The notes under the pieces: model-generated
Told to the model about the DNA's origin: nothing
Database searches by the model: none
Seen by the model: only the letters and a program-made list of their open reading frames with translations
Position numbers and translations under genes: made by a program
DNA from: Bradyrhizobium sp. B124
GTDB lineage: Bacteria > Pseudomonadota > Alphaproteobacteria > Rhizobiales > Xanthobacteraceae
Assembly (NCBI RefSeq): GCF_038967635.1
Contig: NZ_CP152413.1
Coordinates: 3,100,001-3,164,000 of the forward strand
Length of the DNA: 64,000 bases
Direction: 5' to 3'
Shown here: in pieces, positions 1-6,975 of the stretch
Numbering within the stretch: position 1 is the stretch's first letter
Layout: every line of letters begins with the position of its first letter

Positions 1-267
1 TCCAACTTCAAGGCGCGCGACCTCGCGATCGAGGCCTATGAGACCGCGGACGCCCGAATCCGGGCCGAATTCGACCAGCTCACCGCCAGCATGACCAGTA
101 TCCTGACCGAGGTCGGCGCCGCTATGCGGCAATTGCATCAGGATAGGAGCCGGGTCGCGCTCGCCGAGCAGGCCATCGTCTGGGTCAAGCCGCTGGTGAT
201 GCAGACCGCCGGTGTCATCAACGGCGCCGCCGAGGCCGATGTCGAGAGCATCATGGCGGGCGCCTGA
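1..267 (+). CDS. C-terminal part of an unidentified protein (5' end outside window)
   Basis: An open frame runs in frame 1 from the first base to a TGA at 265-267, giving 88 visible residues that begin SNFKARDLAIEAYETADA and end SIMAGA. The segment is rich in Ala, Glu, Gln and Arg and looks helical, possibly coiled coil, with no transmembrane segment or catalytic motif. Codon use matches the neighbouring genes, so it is very likely the end of a real gene. I do not recognise the family and the N-terminal domains cannot be seen. Confidence 0.7.
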   Translation, partial: SNFKARDLAIEAYETADARIRAEFDQLTASMTSILTEVGAAMRQLHQDRSRVALAEQAIVWVKPLVMQTAGVINGAAEADVESIMAGA

Positions 268-284
268 TTTATCGGGCATGATGG

Positions 285-725
285 TTGTCAAAACTGGTTG
301 TCGTCTTGAGCTCTCCCGAACCTCCGATCCGCCCGCAGCTCGCCGTCTCCGGCGTGATTTTCCGCGACGGCAAGGTGCTGCTGGTGCGCCGCGCCCGCTC
401 GCCCGGCAAGGGCTTCTATTCGCTGCCCGGCGGTCGGGTCGAGTTCGGCGAAACGCTGCACACCGCCCTGCACCGGGAGATCGACGAGGAGACTGGCCTC
501 AGGGTCGAGATCCTGGGGCTGGCCGGCTGGCGCGAGGTGCTGCCGACCGGGCCCGGCACCGGGCACTATGTGATCATGACGTTCGCGGCGCGCTGGGCCT
601 CCCGCGACCCCGTGCTGAACGACGAGCACGACGATTTCAAATGGCTGGCGCCGGAGGAGATCGGCAACCTCAAGGTCACCGGCGGTCTCCATGAGGTCAT
701 TGCGGCCGCCCGGCGGCTGGTTTGA
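285..725 (+). CDS. Nudix hydrolase
   Basis: A 146-residue protein expected to hydrolyse a nucleoside diphosphate linked to another moiety. The Nudix box is complete at about residues 49-71: GGRVEFGE followed by REIDEETGL, which holds the metal-binding Glu residues of the GX5EX7REUXEEXGU signature. The N-terminal strand (PQLAVSGVIFRDGKVLLV) and the C-terminal FKWLAPEEI are typical of MutT-like folds. The substrate cannot be read from sequence. The start used is TTG at 285; a second in-frame TTG at 306 is possible, and no ATG is in frame nearby. It lies 17 bp after the preceding gene. Confidence 0.85.
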   Translation: MSKLVVVLSSPEPPIRPQLAVSGVIFRDGKVLLVRRARSPGKGFYSLPGGRVEFGETLHTALHREIDEETGLRVEILGLAGWREVLPTGPGTGHYVIMTFAARWASRDPVLNDEHDDFKWLAPEEIGNLKVTGGLHEVIAAARRLV

Positions 726-810
726 GGCCTGTTCGGGGACGGTATTGAAGCCTTGCCGCCTTGCCTCGGGCGCATTGAGGGGGCATACCACGGCGATCCC
801 GGAACCCCTG

Positions 811-1188
811 ATGATCAGAGCCTTTCTCGCCGTTGTGATCCTGATGTCGGCATGCCTCGCGACGCCCGCCCGCGCGCAGGACGCGGCTGCGCCGTTCGAC
901 GGCGACCTGCAGCGGCTCGCCGAGATCCTCGGCGCCCTGCACTACCTGCGCGGCATCTGCGGCTCCAACGAGGGCGCCAAATGGCGCAACGAGATGCAGG
1001 CGCTGATCGACGCCGAAACCCCCTCCGGCGACCGCCGCGCCCGCATGGTCGCGGGCTTCAACCGCGGCTACAACGGCTTCCAGCAGACCTACCGGACCTG
1101 CACCCCCGCGGCCTCCGTGGCGATCCGCCGCTACATCGAGGAAGGCTCGAAGATCTCGCGCGACCTGACGGCCCGCTATGCCAACTGA
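811..1188 (+). CDS. TIGR02301 family secreted protein
   Basis: A 125-residue protein with a clear signal peptide (MIRAFLAVVILMSACLATPARAQ, cleavage near residue 23) and a helical mature domain. The mature part has two well-separated cysteines, in RGICGSNEG and YRTCTP. This is the arrangement described for the alphaproteobacterial family TIGR02301, where a disulfide is proposed. The function of the family is unknown; location is probably periplasmic. ATG 811 is chosen because the signal peptide starts there; the frame stays open upstream but without protein-like sequence. Its 3' end overlaps the next gene by 11 bp. Confidence 0.85.
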   Translation: MIRAFLAVVILMSACLATPARAQDAAAPFDGDLQRLAEILGALHYLRGICGSNEGAKWRNEMQALIDAETPSGDRRARMVAGFNRGYNGFQQTYRTCTPAASVAIRRYIEEGSKISRDLTARYAN

Positions 1189-1834
1189 CCGCGCGATCTT
1201 CTTCGACCTCGACGGCACCCTGACCGACCCGAAGCCCGGCATCACCGGCTCGATCCAGTATGCGCTGGGCAAGCTCGGCCGCCCGGTTCCCACGCAGGAC
1301 GAACTGACCTGGTGCATCGGGCCGCCGCTGCGGGCGAGCTTTGCGATGCTGCTTGGCGGCGAGGAGCTCGCCGACCGCGCCGTCGAGCTCTATCGCGAGC
1401 GGTTCGGCGATGTCGGGCTGTTCGAGAACAGCGTCTATCCCGATATCGCTGATGTGCTGGCGGAGCTGCGGCAGGCGCCGGGGCGCATCTACGTTGCGAC
1501 CTCGAAGCCGCATGCGTTCGCGACGCGGATCGTCGCGCATTTCGGCCTCAGCCGGTATTTCGACCACGTGTTCGGCTCCGAGCTCGACGGAACCCGGGTC
1601 AACAAGGTCGACCTGCTGGCCTATGCACTGGCGCAGACCGGGGCCGACCCGGGCAAGGCCCTGATGATCGGCGACCGCAGTCACGACGTTGTCGGAGCGA
1701 ATCGCAACGGCATCCGCGCGATCGGCGTCACCTATGGCTACGGCACGCCGGAGGAACTGATCGAGGCCGGCGCCAGCCATCTGTGCGCCTCGCCGCGCGC
1801 CGTGCTGGACCATATCCACAGCTCATTTGGCTGA
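1178..1834 (+). CDS. HAD-family hydrolase, phosphoglycolate phosphatase-like
   Basis: A 218-residue HAD hydrolase of the Gph/PGMB subgroup. Motif I is FFDLDGTLTD at residues 8-17, with the nucleophile Asp10 and acid/base Asp12. Motif II is the Thr/Ser of YVATSKP near residue 109. Motif III is the Lys of NKVDLL near residue 147, and motif IV is MIGDRSHD near residue 168. An alpha-helical cap lies between motifs I and II. The likely substrate is a small phosphomonoester; phosphoglycolate or 5'-nucleotides are the usual candidates. It starts inside the upstream TIGR02301 gene, which suggests co-transcription. Confidence 0.85.
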   Translation: MPTDRAIFFDLDGTLTDPKPGITGSIQYALGKLGRPVPTQDELTWCIGPPLRASFAMLLGGEELADRAVELYRERFGDVGLFENSVYPDIADVLAELRQAPGRIYVATSKPHAFATRIVAHFGLSRYFDHVFGSELDGTRVNKVDLLAYALAQTGADPGKALMIGDRSHDVVGANRNGIRAIGVTYGYGTPEELIEAGASHLCASPRAVLDHIHSSFG

Positions 1835-1989
1835 TCGCGGCGGCGCTATCCGGAATTCCCCTTTAAATGCCGTGACGGGCGTTAACCTTTTCGAAAGATG
1901 TGGGCTAGGCGGTACCCGCATGCGTGATAAATCTCGCGCGTCGCAGTGGTTCGCTCCTCGGACCGCGCGCATTCATTTTGCAGAGTTTC

Positions 1990-2256
1990 ATGCGCCATCC
2001 AGCGTCCTTTCTCCATCACCAAGACCCCCGTCCCGATCACGAGCAGAAGCAGGCGGCGCTGGGCTACCTGAACGAGGCCTGGGCGGAAGCGCGTCACGAC
2101 GGCGTCGATGGCGACTGCCTGGCGCAGGCGAGCCTGTTCGCGGCGCTCGCTGAGCTCGTCGGCACCTATGGCGAGGACGCGGTGGCGAAGTTCGCCGAGG
2201 GCCTCGCCGCGCGCGTGCGCAACGGCGAATTCTCGCTGGCATTGGCCCGGCAGTAA
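1990..2256 (+). CDS. Conserved-looking hypothetical protein, 88 aa
   Basis: A small soluble protein starting MRHPASFLHHQDPRPDHEQK. The C-terminal two thirds is an amphipathic helical region (LNEAWAEARHDGVDGDCLAQ, then FAALAELVGTYGEDAVAKFA). There is no signal peptide, membrane segment or recognised motif. The ATG at 1990 is preferred over the upstream in-frame ATG at 1924 because the first 22 codons of the longer frame look like untranslated leader. The helical pattern and codon use support a real gene, but I cannot name a family. Confidence 0.65.
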   Translation: MRHPASFLHHQDPRPDHEQKQAALGYLNEAWAEARHDGVDGDCLAQASLFAALAELVGTYGEDAVAKFAEGLAARVRNGEFSLALARQ

Positions 2257-2261
2257 TCCCG

Positions 2262-2316
2262 CAAAGCGCTTTCGAGCGAAGTGGGCACCGGTTCGCGTCA
2301 AGAAAACGCGTCAAAC
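2262..2316. repeat. Intergenic repeat family D, copy 1
   Basis: About 55 bp of the form AAAGCGCTTTCGAGCGAAGT, GGGCACCGGTTCGCGTCAAG, AAAACGCGTCAAA. A second copy in inverted orientation lies at 26495-26549 with roughly 85 percent identity by eye. Conceptual translation of the opposite strand gives MTRFLDANRCPLRSKAL here and MTRFLHANRGPLRLKTL there. It sits in the convergent gap between the 88-residue gene and the dihydroorotase-like gene. Confidence 0.8.
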
Positions 2317-2339
2317 AAGAATCTAGCGCATTTGATGCG

Positions 2340-3674
2340 CTAGGCCTTCAGCGTCTCGAGGAACCGGACCGGCTCGCCCGTCGACGGCGTCGTGACCTCT
2401 CCCTGCCACATCACCCGCTTGCCGCGCACGAAGGTGCCGACCGGCCAGCCCTGCACCCGCACGCCGTCATAGGGCGTCCAGGCTGCGCGCGAGGCAATCC
2501 ATTTGTTGGTGATGGTCTCGCTGCGCTTGAGATCGACCACGGTGAAGTCGGCATCATAGCCCGCCGCGATGCGGCCCTTGCAGGCCATGTTGAACAGCCG
2601 CGCCGGCCCGGCGCTGGTGAGATCGACGAACCGCTGTAGCGACAGCCGACCCGCGTTGACGTGATCGAGCATCAAGGGCACCAGCGTCTGCACGCCGGTC
2701 ATGCCCGACGGCGAGGCCGGATAGGTCTTGGCCTTCTCCTCCAGCGTATGCGGCGCGTGGTCGGAGCCGAGCACGTCGATGATGCCCTGCTCGATGCCGT
2801 ACCAGATGCCGGCGCGGTGATCGGCCGATCGCACCGGCGGGTTCATCTGCGCCAGCGTGCCGAGCCGCTCGTAGCACTCCGGCGCCGCCATGGTGAGGTG
2901 GTGCGGCGTCGCCTCGCAGGACGCAACATCCTTGTGGTCGCGCAGATACAGAATCTCTTCCTTGGTCGAGATGTGAAGCACATGGATGCGCTTGCCGGTC
3001 TCACGCGCGAGATTGACCAGGCGCTCGGTCGCCATCAGCGCCGCGGTCTCGTCGCGCCACACCGGATGCGAGCGCGGATCGCCCTCGATCCGCAGCGGCT
3101 TGCGGTCGTTCAGGCGATACTCGTCCTCGGCGTGGAATGCGGCGCGGCGCCGGATCACCTGGAAGATCCGCCGCAGGCTCTCGTCGTCCTCGACCAAGAG
3201 CGCACCGGTGGAGGAGCCGATGAACACCTTGACGCCGGCGCAGCCCGGGGCGCGCTCGAGCTCCGGCAGGTCCTGCACGTTCTCGCGGGTGCCGCCGATG
3301 AAGAACGCGAAATCGCAATGCATGCGATGGTGGCCGCGCTTGATCTTGTCGGTGAACGCCTCTTCGGTCACCGTCAGCGGGTTGGTGTTCGGCATCTCGA
3401 ACACGGCGGTGACCCCGCCCATCACGGCGCTGCGCGAGCCGGTCTCGAGGTCTTCCTTCTGCGTCAGTCCGGGCTCGCGGAAATGCACCTGGGTGTCCAT
3501 CACGCCGGGCAGGATGTGCAGCCCCTTGCAGTCGATCACCTCGCCGGCCGCGGCCTGGGCGAGCGAGCCGATCGCGGCGATGCGGCCATTCGTGACGCCG
3601 ATATCGCGCACGCCCTCGCCGTCCTGATTGACCACGGTGCCGGATTTTAGAATGGTGTCGAAATGCTGATTCAT
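2340..3674 (-). CDS. Dihydroorotase-like amidohydrolase
   Basis: A 444-residue cyclic amidohydrolase of the dihydroorotase/allantoinase type (COG0044-like). Active-site landmarks are HFREPGLTQKED near residue 63, the carboxylatable Lys in AGVKVFIGSS, HAEDE, VLHIST, ATPHHLTM, and the catalytic Asp in LGSDHAPHTLEEKAK. The usual HxH metal pair is altered: the sequence reads D-T-Q-V-H, with Gln in place of the first His. It may therefore be a non-canonical dihydroorotase or act on another cyclic amide. No other pyr gene is nearby. Start ATG 3674 (MNQHFDTIL) is the natural N-terminus; the much longer open frame upstream is antisense to ygfZ. Confidence 0.85.
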   Translation of the reverse strand: MNQHFDTILKSGTVVNQDGEGVRDIGVTNGRIAAIGSLAQAAAGEVIDCKGLHILPGVMDTQVHFREPGLTQKEDLETGSRSAVMGGVTAVFEMPNTNPLTVTEEAFTDKIKRGHHRMHCDFAFFIGGTRENVQDLPELERAPGCAGVKVFIGSSTGALLVEDDESLRRIFQVIRRRAAFHAEDEYRLNDRKPLRIEGDPRSHPVWRDETAALMATERLVNLARETGKRIHVLHISTKEEILYLRDHKDVASCEATPHHLTMAAPECYERLGTLAQMNPPVRSADHRAGIWYGIEQGIIDVLGSDHAPHTLEEKAKTYPASPSGMTGVQTLVPLMLDHVNAGRLSLQRFVDLTSAGPARLFNMACKGRIAAGYDADFTVVDLKRSETITNKWIASRAAWTPYDGVRVQGWPVGTFVRGKRVMWQGEVTTPSTGEPVRFLETLKA

Positions 3675-3803
3675 CGGTCCTCGGCGCCCGCTTTCGGGTG
3701 TCGCGCGGGCCTTGTTCGGTGCACTGTAGCGCCTTAGCTTGGCTGGGGATATCCGCGCGCCGCGCGTTTCCCAAGGAACTTGGAAAAAGAGCCAATTTTG
3801 CGA

Positions 3804-4685
3804 ATGAAAGCAGCGTTTCTTCCAGATCGGGGCGTGATCAAAGTCTCTGGCGAGGACGCCCGCAACTTCCTCAACGGCCTCATCACGACCGATGTCGAGC
3901 AGTTGGCCCCGGGACAGGCCCGGTTCGGCGCGTTGCTGACGCCGCAGGGCAAGATCATCGTCGACTTCCTGATCACCGAGATACCCACAGGCCATGGCGG
4001 CGGCTTCCTGATCGACGCGCCGCGCGCGCTCGCCAAGGGGCTTGCCGACAAGCTCGGCTTCTACAAGCTGCGCGCCAAGGTCGTGGTCGAGAACCTCTCC
4101 GACAGCCTCGGCGTGCTGGCAGCCTGGGATGGCGAGCCGGCGGCGATCCCCGATCTCGCTTTCGCCGATCCGCGCAACCCGGCGCTCGGCTGGCGTATCC
4201 TGATCCCGGAAGATCTGAAGCAGAAGCTCTCCGAGTTGATCGGCGCCGATCTCGTCGACAGCAGCGTCTATGAGGCACATCGCATCGCGACCGGCGTGCC
4301 GCGCGGCGGGCTCGACTTCATGTACGGCGACGCCTTCCCGCACGAGACCAACATGGACCGCCTCAACGGCGTCGATTTCGACAAGGGCTGCTATGTCGGC
4401 CAGGAGGTGGTGTCGCGCATGCAGCATCGCGGCACGGCGCGCACCCGCACAGTGAAGATCATTCTCGACGGCCCCTCCCCCGAGACTGGCGCGACGATCC
4501 AGGCTGGCGACAAGCAGGTCGGCACCATTGGCTCGACCGCCGGCGACAAAGGCCTCGCGCTGGTGCGCATCGACCGCGTCGCCGACGCGATCGACGCCGG
4601 CCTGCCGCTGACCGCAGGCGGACTTCAGCTTCACCTCGCCGAACCGGACGCTGTCCGCATCACACCCAAACAGACCGTTGCATGA
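3804..4685 (+). CDS. ygfZ: YgfZ/GcvT-domain folate-binding protein
   Basis: A 293-residue protein of the YgfZ family, which helps assemble or repair iron-sulfur clusters in a folate-dependent way. The family signature with its conserved Cys is KGCYVGQEVVSRMQHRG near residues 195-211. The N-terminal GcvT-like part includes FLNGLITTDVEQLAPGQARF and TPQGKIIVDF. ATG 3804 (MKAAFLPDRG) matches the usual family N-terminus; a TTG at 3780 would add eight residues. It is divergent from the dihydroorotase-like gene and overlaps tag by ATGA, so it probably heads the operon ygfZ-tag-HD hydrolase. Confidence 0.88.
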   Translation: MKAAFLPDRGVIKVSGEDARNFLNGLITTDVEQLAPGQARFGALLTPQGKIIVDFLITEIPTGHGGGFLIDAPRALAKGLADKLGFYKLRAKVVVENLSDSLGVLAAWDGEPAAIPDLAFADPRNPALGWRILIPEDLKQKLSELIGADLVDSSVYEAHRIATGVPRGGLDFMYGDAFPHETNMDRLNGVDFDKGCYVGQEVVSRMQHRGTARTRTVKIILDGPSPETGATIQAGDKQVGTIGSTAGDKGLALVRIDRVADAIDAGLPLTAGGLQLHLAEPDAVRITPKQTVA

Positions 4686-5308
4686 GCCGTACCGCACAAC
4701 TGCATCCCGACGGCAAGACGCGCTGCCCCTGGCCGGGCGAGGACGCGTTCTACGTCGCCTATCACGACAATGAATGGGGCGTGCCGGAATATGACGACCG
4801 CGCGCTCTATGAAAAGCTGATCCTCGACGGCTTCCAGGCCGGACTGTCCTGGATCACGATCCTGCGCAAGCGCGACAACTTCCGCAAAGCCTTCGACGAT
4901 TTCCAGCCCGAAAAGATCGTGCGCTACACCGACAAGAAGGTGCATGCGCTGATGAACGACGCCGGCATCGTCCGCAACCGCGCCAAGATCGAGGGCACGA
5001 TCGCGAGCGCGAAGGGCTATCTGGAGATCATGGAGAAGGGCCCCGGCTTCGCGAAATTCCTTTGGGACTTCGTCGACGGCAAGCCGAAGGTCAATCAGTT
5101 CAAGACCACCGCGAGCGTGCCGGCCTCGACGCCGGTCTCGATCAAGGTCTCCAAGGAGCTCGGCGCGCGCGGCTTCAAATTCGTCGGCCCCACCATCGTC
5201 TATGCCTTCATGCAGGCGACCGGCATGGTCAACGATCATCTCGTGACCTGCTTCTGCCACGAGGCCTGCAGCGGCAAGCTCCGCACACCGCGGCTCAAGA
5301 AGAAATGA
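4682..5308 (+). CDS. tag: DNA-3-methyladenine glycosylase I
   Basis: A 208-residue Tag homologue that removes 3-methyladenine from alkylated DNA. It has the family features RCPWPGEDAFYVAYHDNEWG, the substrate-pocket stretch YEKLILDGFQAGLSWITILR, and the C-terminal zinc-binding pattern VNDHLVTCFCHEAC. The N-terminal Cys of RCPW and the late His/Cys cluster are the zinc-snap ligands in this family. Length is slightly above the E. coli enzyme because of a basic tail (RLKKK). Start and stop overlap both neighbours by 4 bp, so translation is probably coupled to ygfZ and the HD gene. Confidence 0.93.
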   Translation: MSRTAQLHPDGKTRCPWPGEDAFYVAYHDNEWGVPEYDDRALYEKLILDGFQAGLSWITILRKRDNFRKAFDDFQPEKIVRYTDKKVHALMNDAGIVRNRAKIEGTIASAKGYLEIMEKGPGFAKFLWDFVDGKPKVNQFKTTASVPASTPVSIKVSKELGARGFKFVGPTIVYAFMQATGMVNDHLVTCFCHEACSGKLRTPRLKKK

Positions 5309-5916
5309 CTGCGCGTCGATCGACCGAGACCACCCGCGCCTGGCAGCGGATGTTGTCCGGACGCCGGCTGGATCTGCTCGACCCGTCGCCGCTCGATATC
5401 GAGATCGTCGACATCGCGCATGGACTGGCGCGGGTCGCGCGCTGGAATGGGCAGACCTCTGGTGCGCACATCTTCTCGGTGGCCCAGCACACGCTGCTGG
5501 TCGAGGCCGTGATGCGCCAGCAGACGCCGCGCGTCGATATCAGCCATCGTCTCGCCGCCCTGCTGCATGACGCACCCGAGTATGTCATCGGCGACATGAT
5601 CTCGCCGTTCAAGGCGGTGCTGGCCGGTGAATACAAGGTGGTGGAGAAGCGGCTGCTGTCGGCGATCCATATCCGCTTCGGCCTTCCCCCGGTACTGGCG
5701 GACGAGATCACCCAGCAGATCAAGGCCGCCGACCGCGGCGCCGCCTATCTCGAGGCGACGCATCTGGCGGGATTTTCGCAAGCCGAGGCCAGGCGGCTGT
5801 TCGGCCGCGATCCGGAATTGCCGGAAGCCACCGAGCGCGACTATCTGACGCCATGGACCGCCGCGAGGGCTGAAAAGCAGTTCCTCGAACGCTTCAATGC
5901 ATTGCACGTGCAGTAG
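5305..5916 (+). CDS. HD-domain phosphohydrolase (YfbR-like)
   Basis: A 203-residue HD-superfamily protein. The metal-binding His and HD pair are visible in HIFSVAQHTLLVE and LAALLHDAPEYVIGDMISP, followed later by IKAADRGAAYLEATHL with the distal Asp. YfbR-like members hydrolyse deoxynucleoside 5'-monophosphates, so a role in nucleotide-pool housekeeping is likely but not proven. The start ATG 5305 overlaps the tag stop by ATGA, which fixes it and makes this the third gene of the ygfZ-tag operon. Confidence 0.85.
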   Translation: MTARRSTETTRAWQRMLSGRRLDLLDPSPLDIEIVDIAHGLARVARWNGQTSGAHIFSVAQHTLLVEAVMRQQTPRVDISHRLAALLHDAPEYVIGDMISPFKAVLAGEYKVVEKRLLSAIHIRFGLPPVLADEITQQIKAADRGAAYLEATHLAGFSQAEARRLFGRDPELPEATERDYLTPWTAARAEKQFLERFNALHVQ

Positions 5917-5944
5917 CTTCGCGATGCGTGATACGGCTGGTTTT

Positions 5945-6163
5945 CTAGTTTGACGTTTCGCAACCAGACCAAGGCTTCGGCTCTGGCAGGGCGACGAGAA
6001 GGTGAACCATCTGCCGCCGATATTCGGAATCTTGGCTAGCGCGAACAAAAACCGCCCAGCCGGGGCATTCCATACACGTAACTTGCTCGCCGCTTTCGAG
6101 AGTCGCGTAGCTCTGCACTGTTTGCAGACAGAATTCGCAACGCCTTGGTTCTCTCTGACTCAT
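5945..6163 (-). CDS. Possible small zinc-ribbon-like protein, 72 aa
   Basis: Residues 9-12 are CEFC and a second pair CMEC is near residues 30-33, spaced as in a short zinc ribbon, followed by PGWAVFVRASQDSEYRRQM and LLVALPEPKPW. There is no signal peptide. A G-rich stretch precedes ATG 6163, a weak Shine-Dalgarno site. Local GC is lower than in the neighbours. No homologue is known to me, so it could be a spurious frame; the paired CxxC motifs are the main support. Confidence 0.45.
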   Translation of the reverse strand: MSQREPRRCEFCLQTVQSYATLESGEQVTCMECPGWAVFVRASQDSEYRRQMVHLLVALPEPKPWSGCETSN

Positions 6164-6358
6164 CGCACCCGCCCATGTTCGGCCAAGATCGCCGCCCCAA
6201 CTATAAGCGCAGAAAAGGCCAGCTCACCGACGCACCAATTCGGATACTAAGCGCGTCATCGGTTGCGCTGCAATACGAATCGCGCGCGCGACGCCACGTG
6301 CCTTTGCCGACCCGCAACCAGCCGTTATAATCGGGCGCACCGATAACCAAGGACCATC

Positions 6359-6865
6359 ATGCTTCACGTTTGCTCGCTTGCCGCGCTCTCCGACACGGTT
6401 CGTGCCACCGGCGCCAGCCATGTGCTGACCGTGATGGCCAATGTCGACCAGGTGCAGCGGCCGCCCTCCGTGCTTCCGGCTAACCATCTGAAGGTGTCGA
6501 TGGACGACATCGTCGAACAGATGGACGGGTTCGTTGCCCCCAACGAGACTCATATCGAGCGCGTGCTGACCTTCGTGCGCGGCTGGGATCGCCGCGCGCC
6601 GATGGTGGTGCATTGCTACGCCGGCATCAGCCGTTCGACCGCGAGCGCATTCGCCACCGTCTGCGCGCTCAATCCGCACCGCGACGAAATGTCCATTGCC
6701 CGGCAGATCCGCGAGGCCTCGCCGATCGCGGCGCCCAACCGGCTGATCGTCAGCCTCGCCGACAAGGCGCTGGGGCGCGAGGGCCGGATGCTGCGCGCGC
6801 TCGATGCGATGGGCCCCGGCAGCATGAGCGTCGAGGGCCGGCCCTTCCACATCGATCTGGACTAA
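6359..6865 (+). CDS. Protein-tyrosine-phosphatase family protein
   Basis: A 168-residue cysteine phosphatase. The P-loop is HCYAGISRSTAS near residues 84-95, matching HCx5R(S/T), with nucleophile Cys85 and phosphate-binding Arg91. A candidate general acid is an Asp in VSMDDIVEQMDG. The fold resembles the small tyrosine-phosphatase/dual-specificity proteins common in Rhizobiales. No signal peptide, so it is cytoplasmic. AAGGA precedes ATG 6359 by 5 nt. The substrate is unknown. Confidence 0.85.
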   Translation: MLHVCSLAALSDTVRATGASHVLTVMANVDQVQRPPSVLPANHLKVSMDDIVEQMDGFVAPNETHIERVLTFVRGWDRRAPMVVHCYAGISRSTASAFATVCALNPHRDEMSIARQIREASPIAAPNRLIVSLADKALGREGRMLRALDAMGPGSMSVEGRPFHIDLD

Positions 6866-6975
6866 CGCGGCCTGCCACGCCCGAGCGCTTGAACTTCCAG
6901 TCCGCTCAACTGCACTACTAGGTTGCGACGGGCGGCCCGCTGGCCGATGGTCCGGCGCGTCCTGCCGGAGGCCCG

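Noticed and set aside
3675-4697. Extension of the dihydroorotase-like frame to 785 codons
   Set aside because: The first 341 codons lie antisense to ygfZ and read like non-coding sequence; the enzyme N-terminus begins at MNQHFDTIL.
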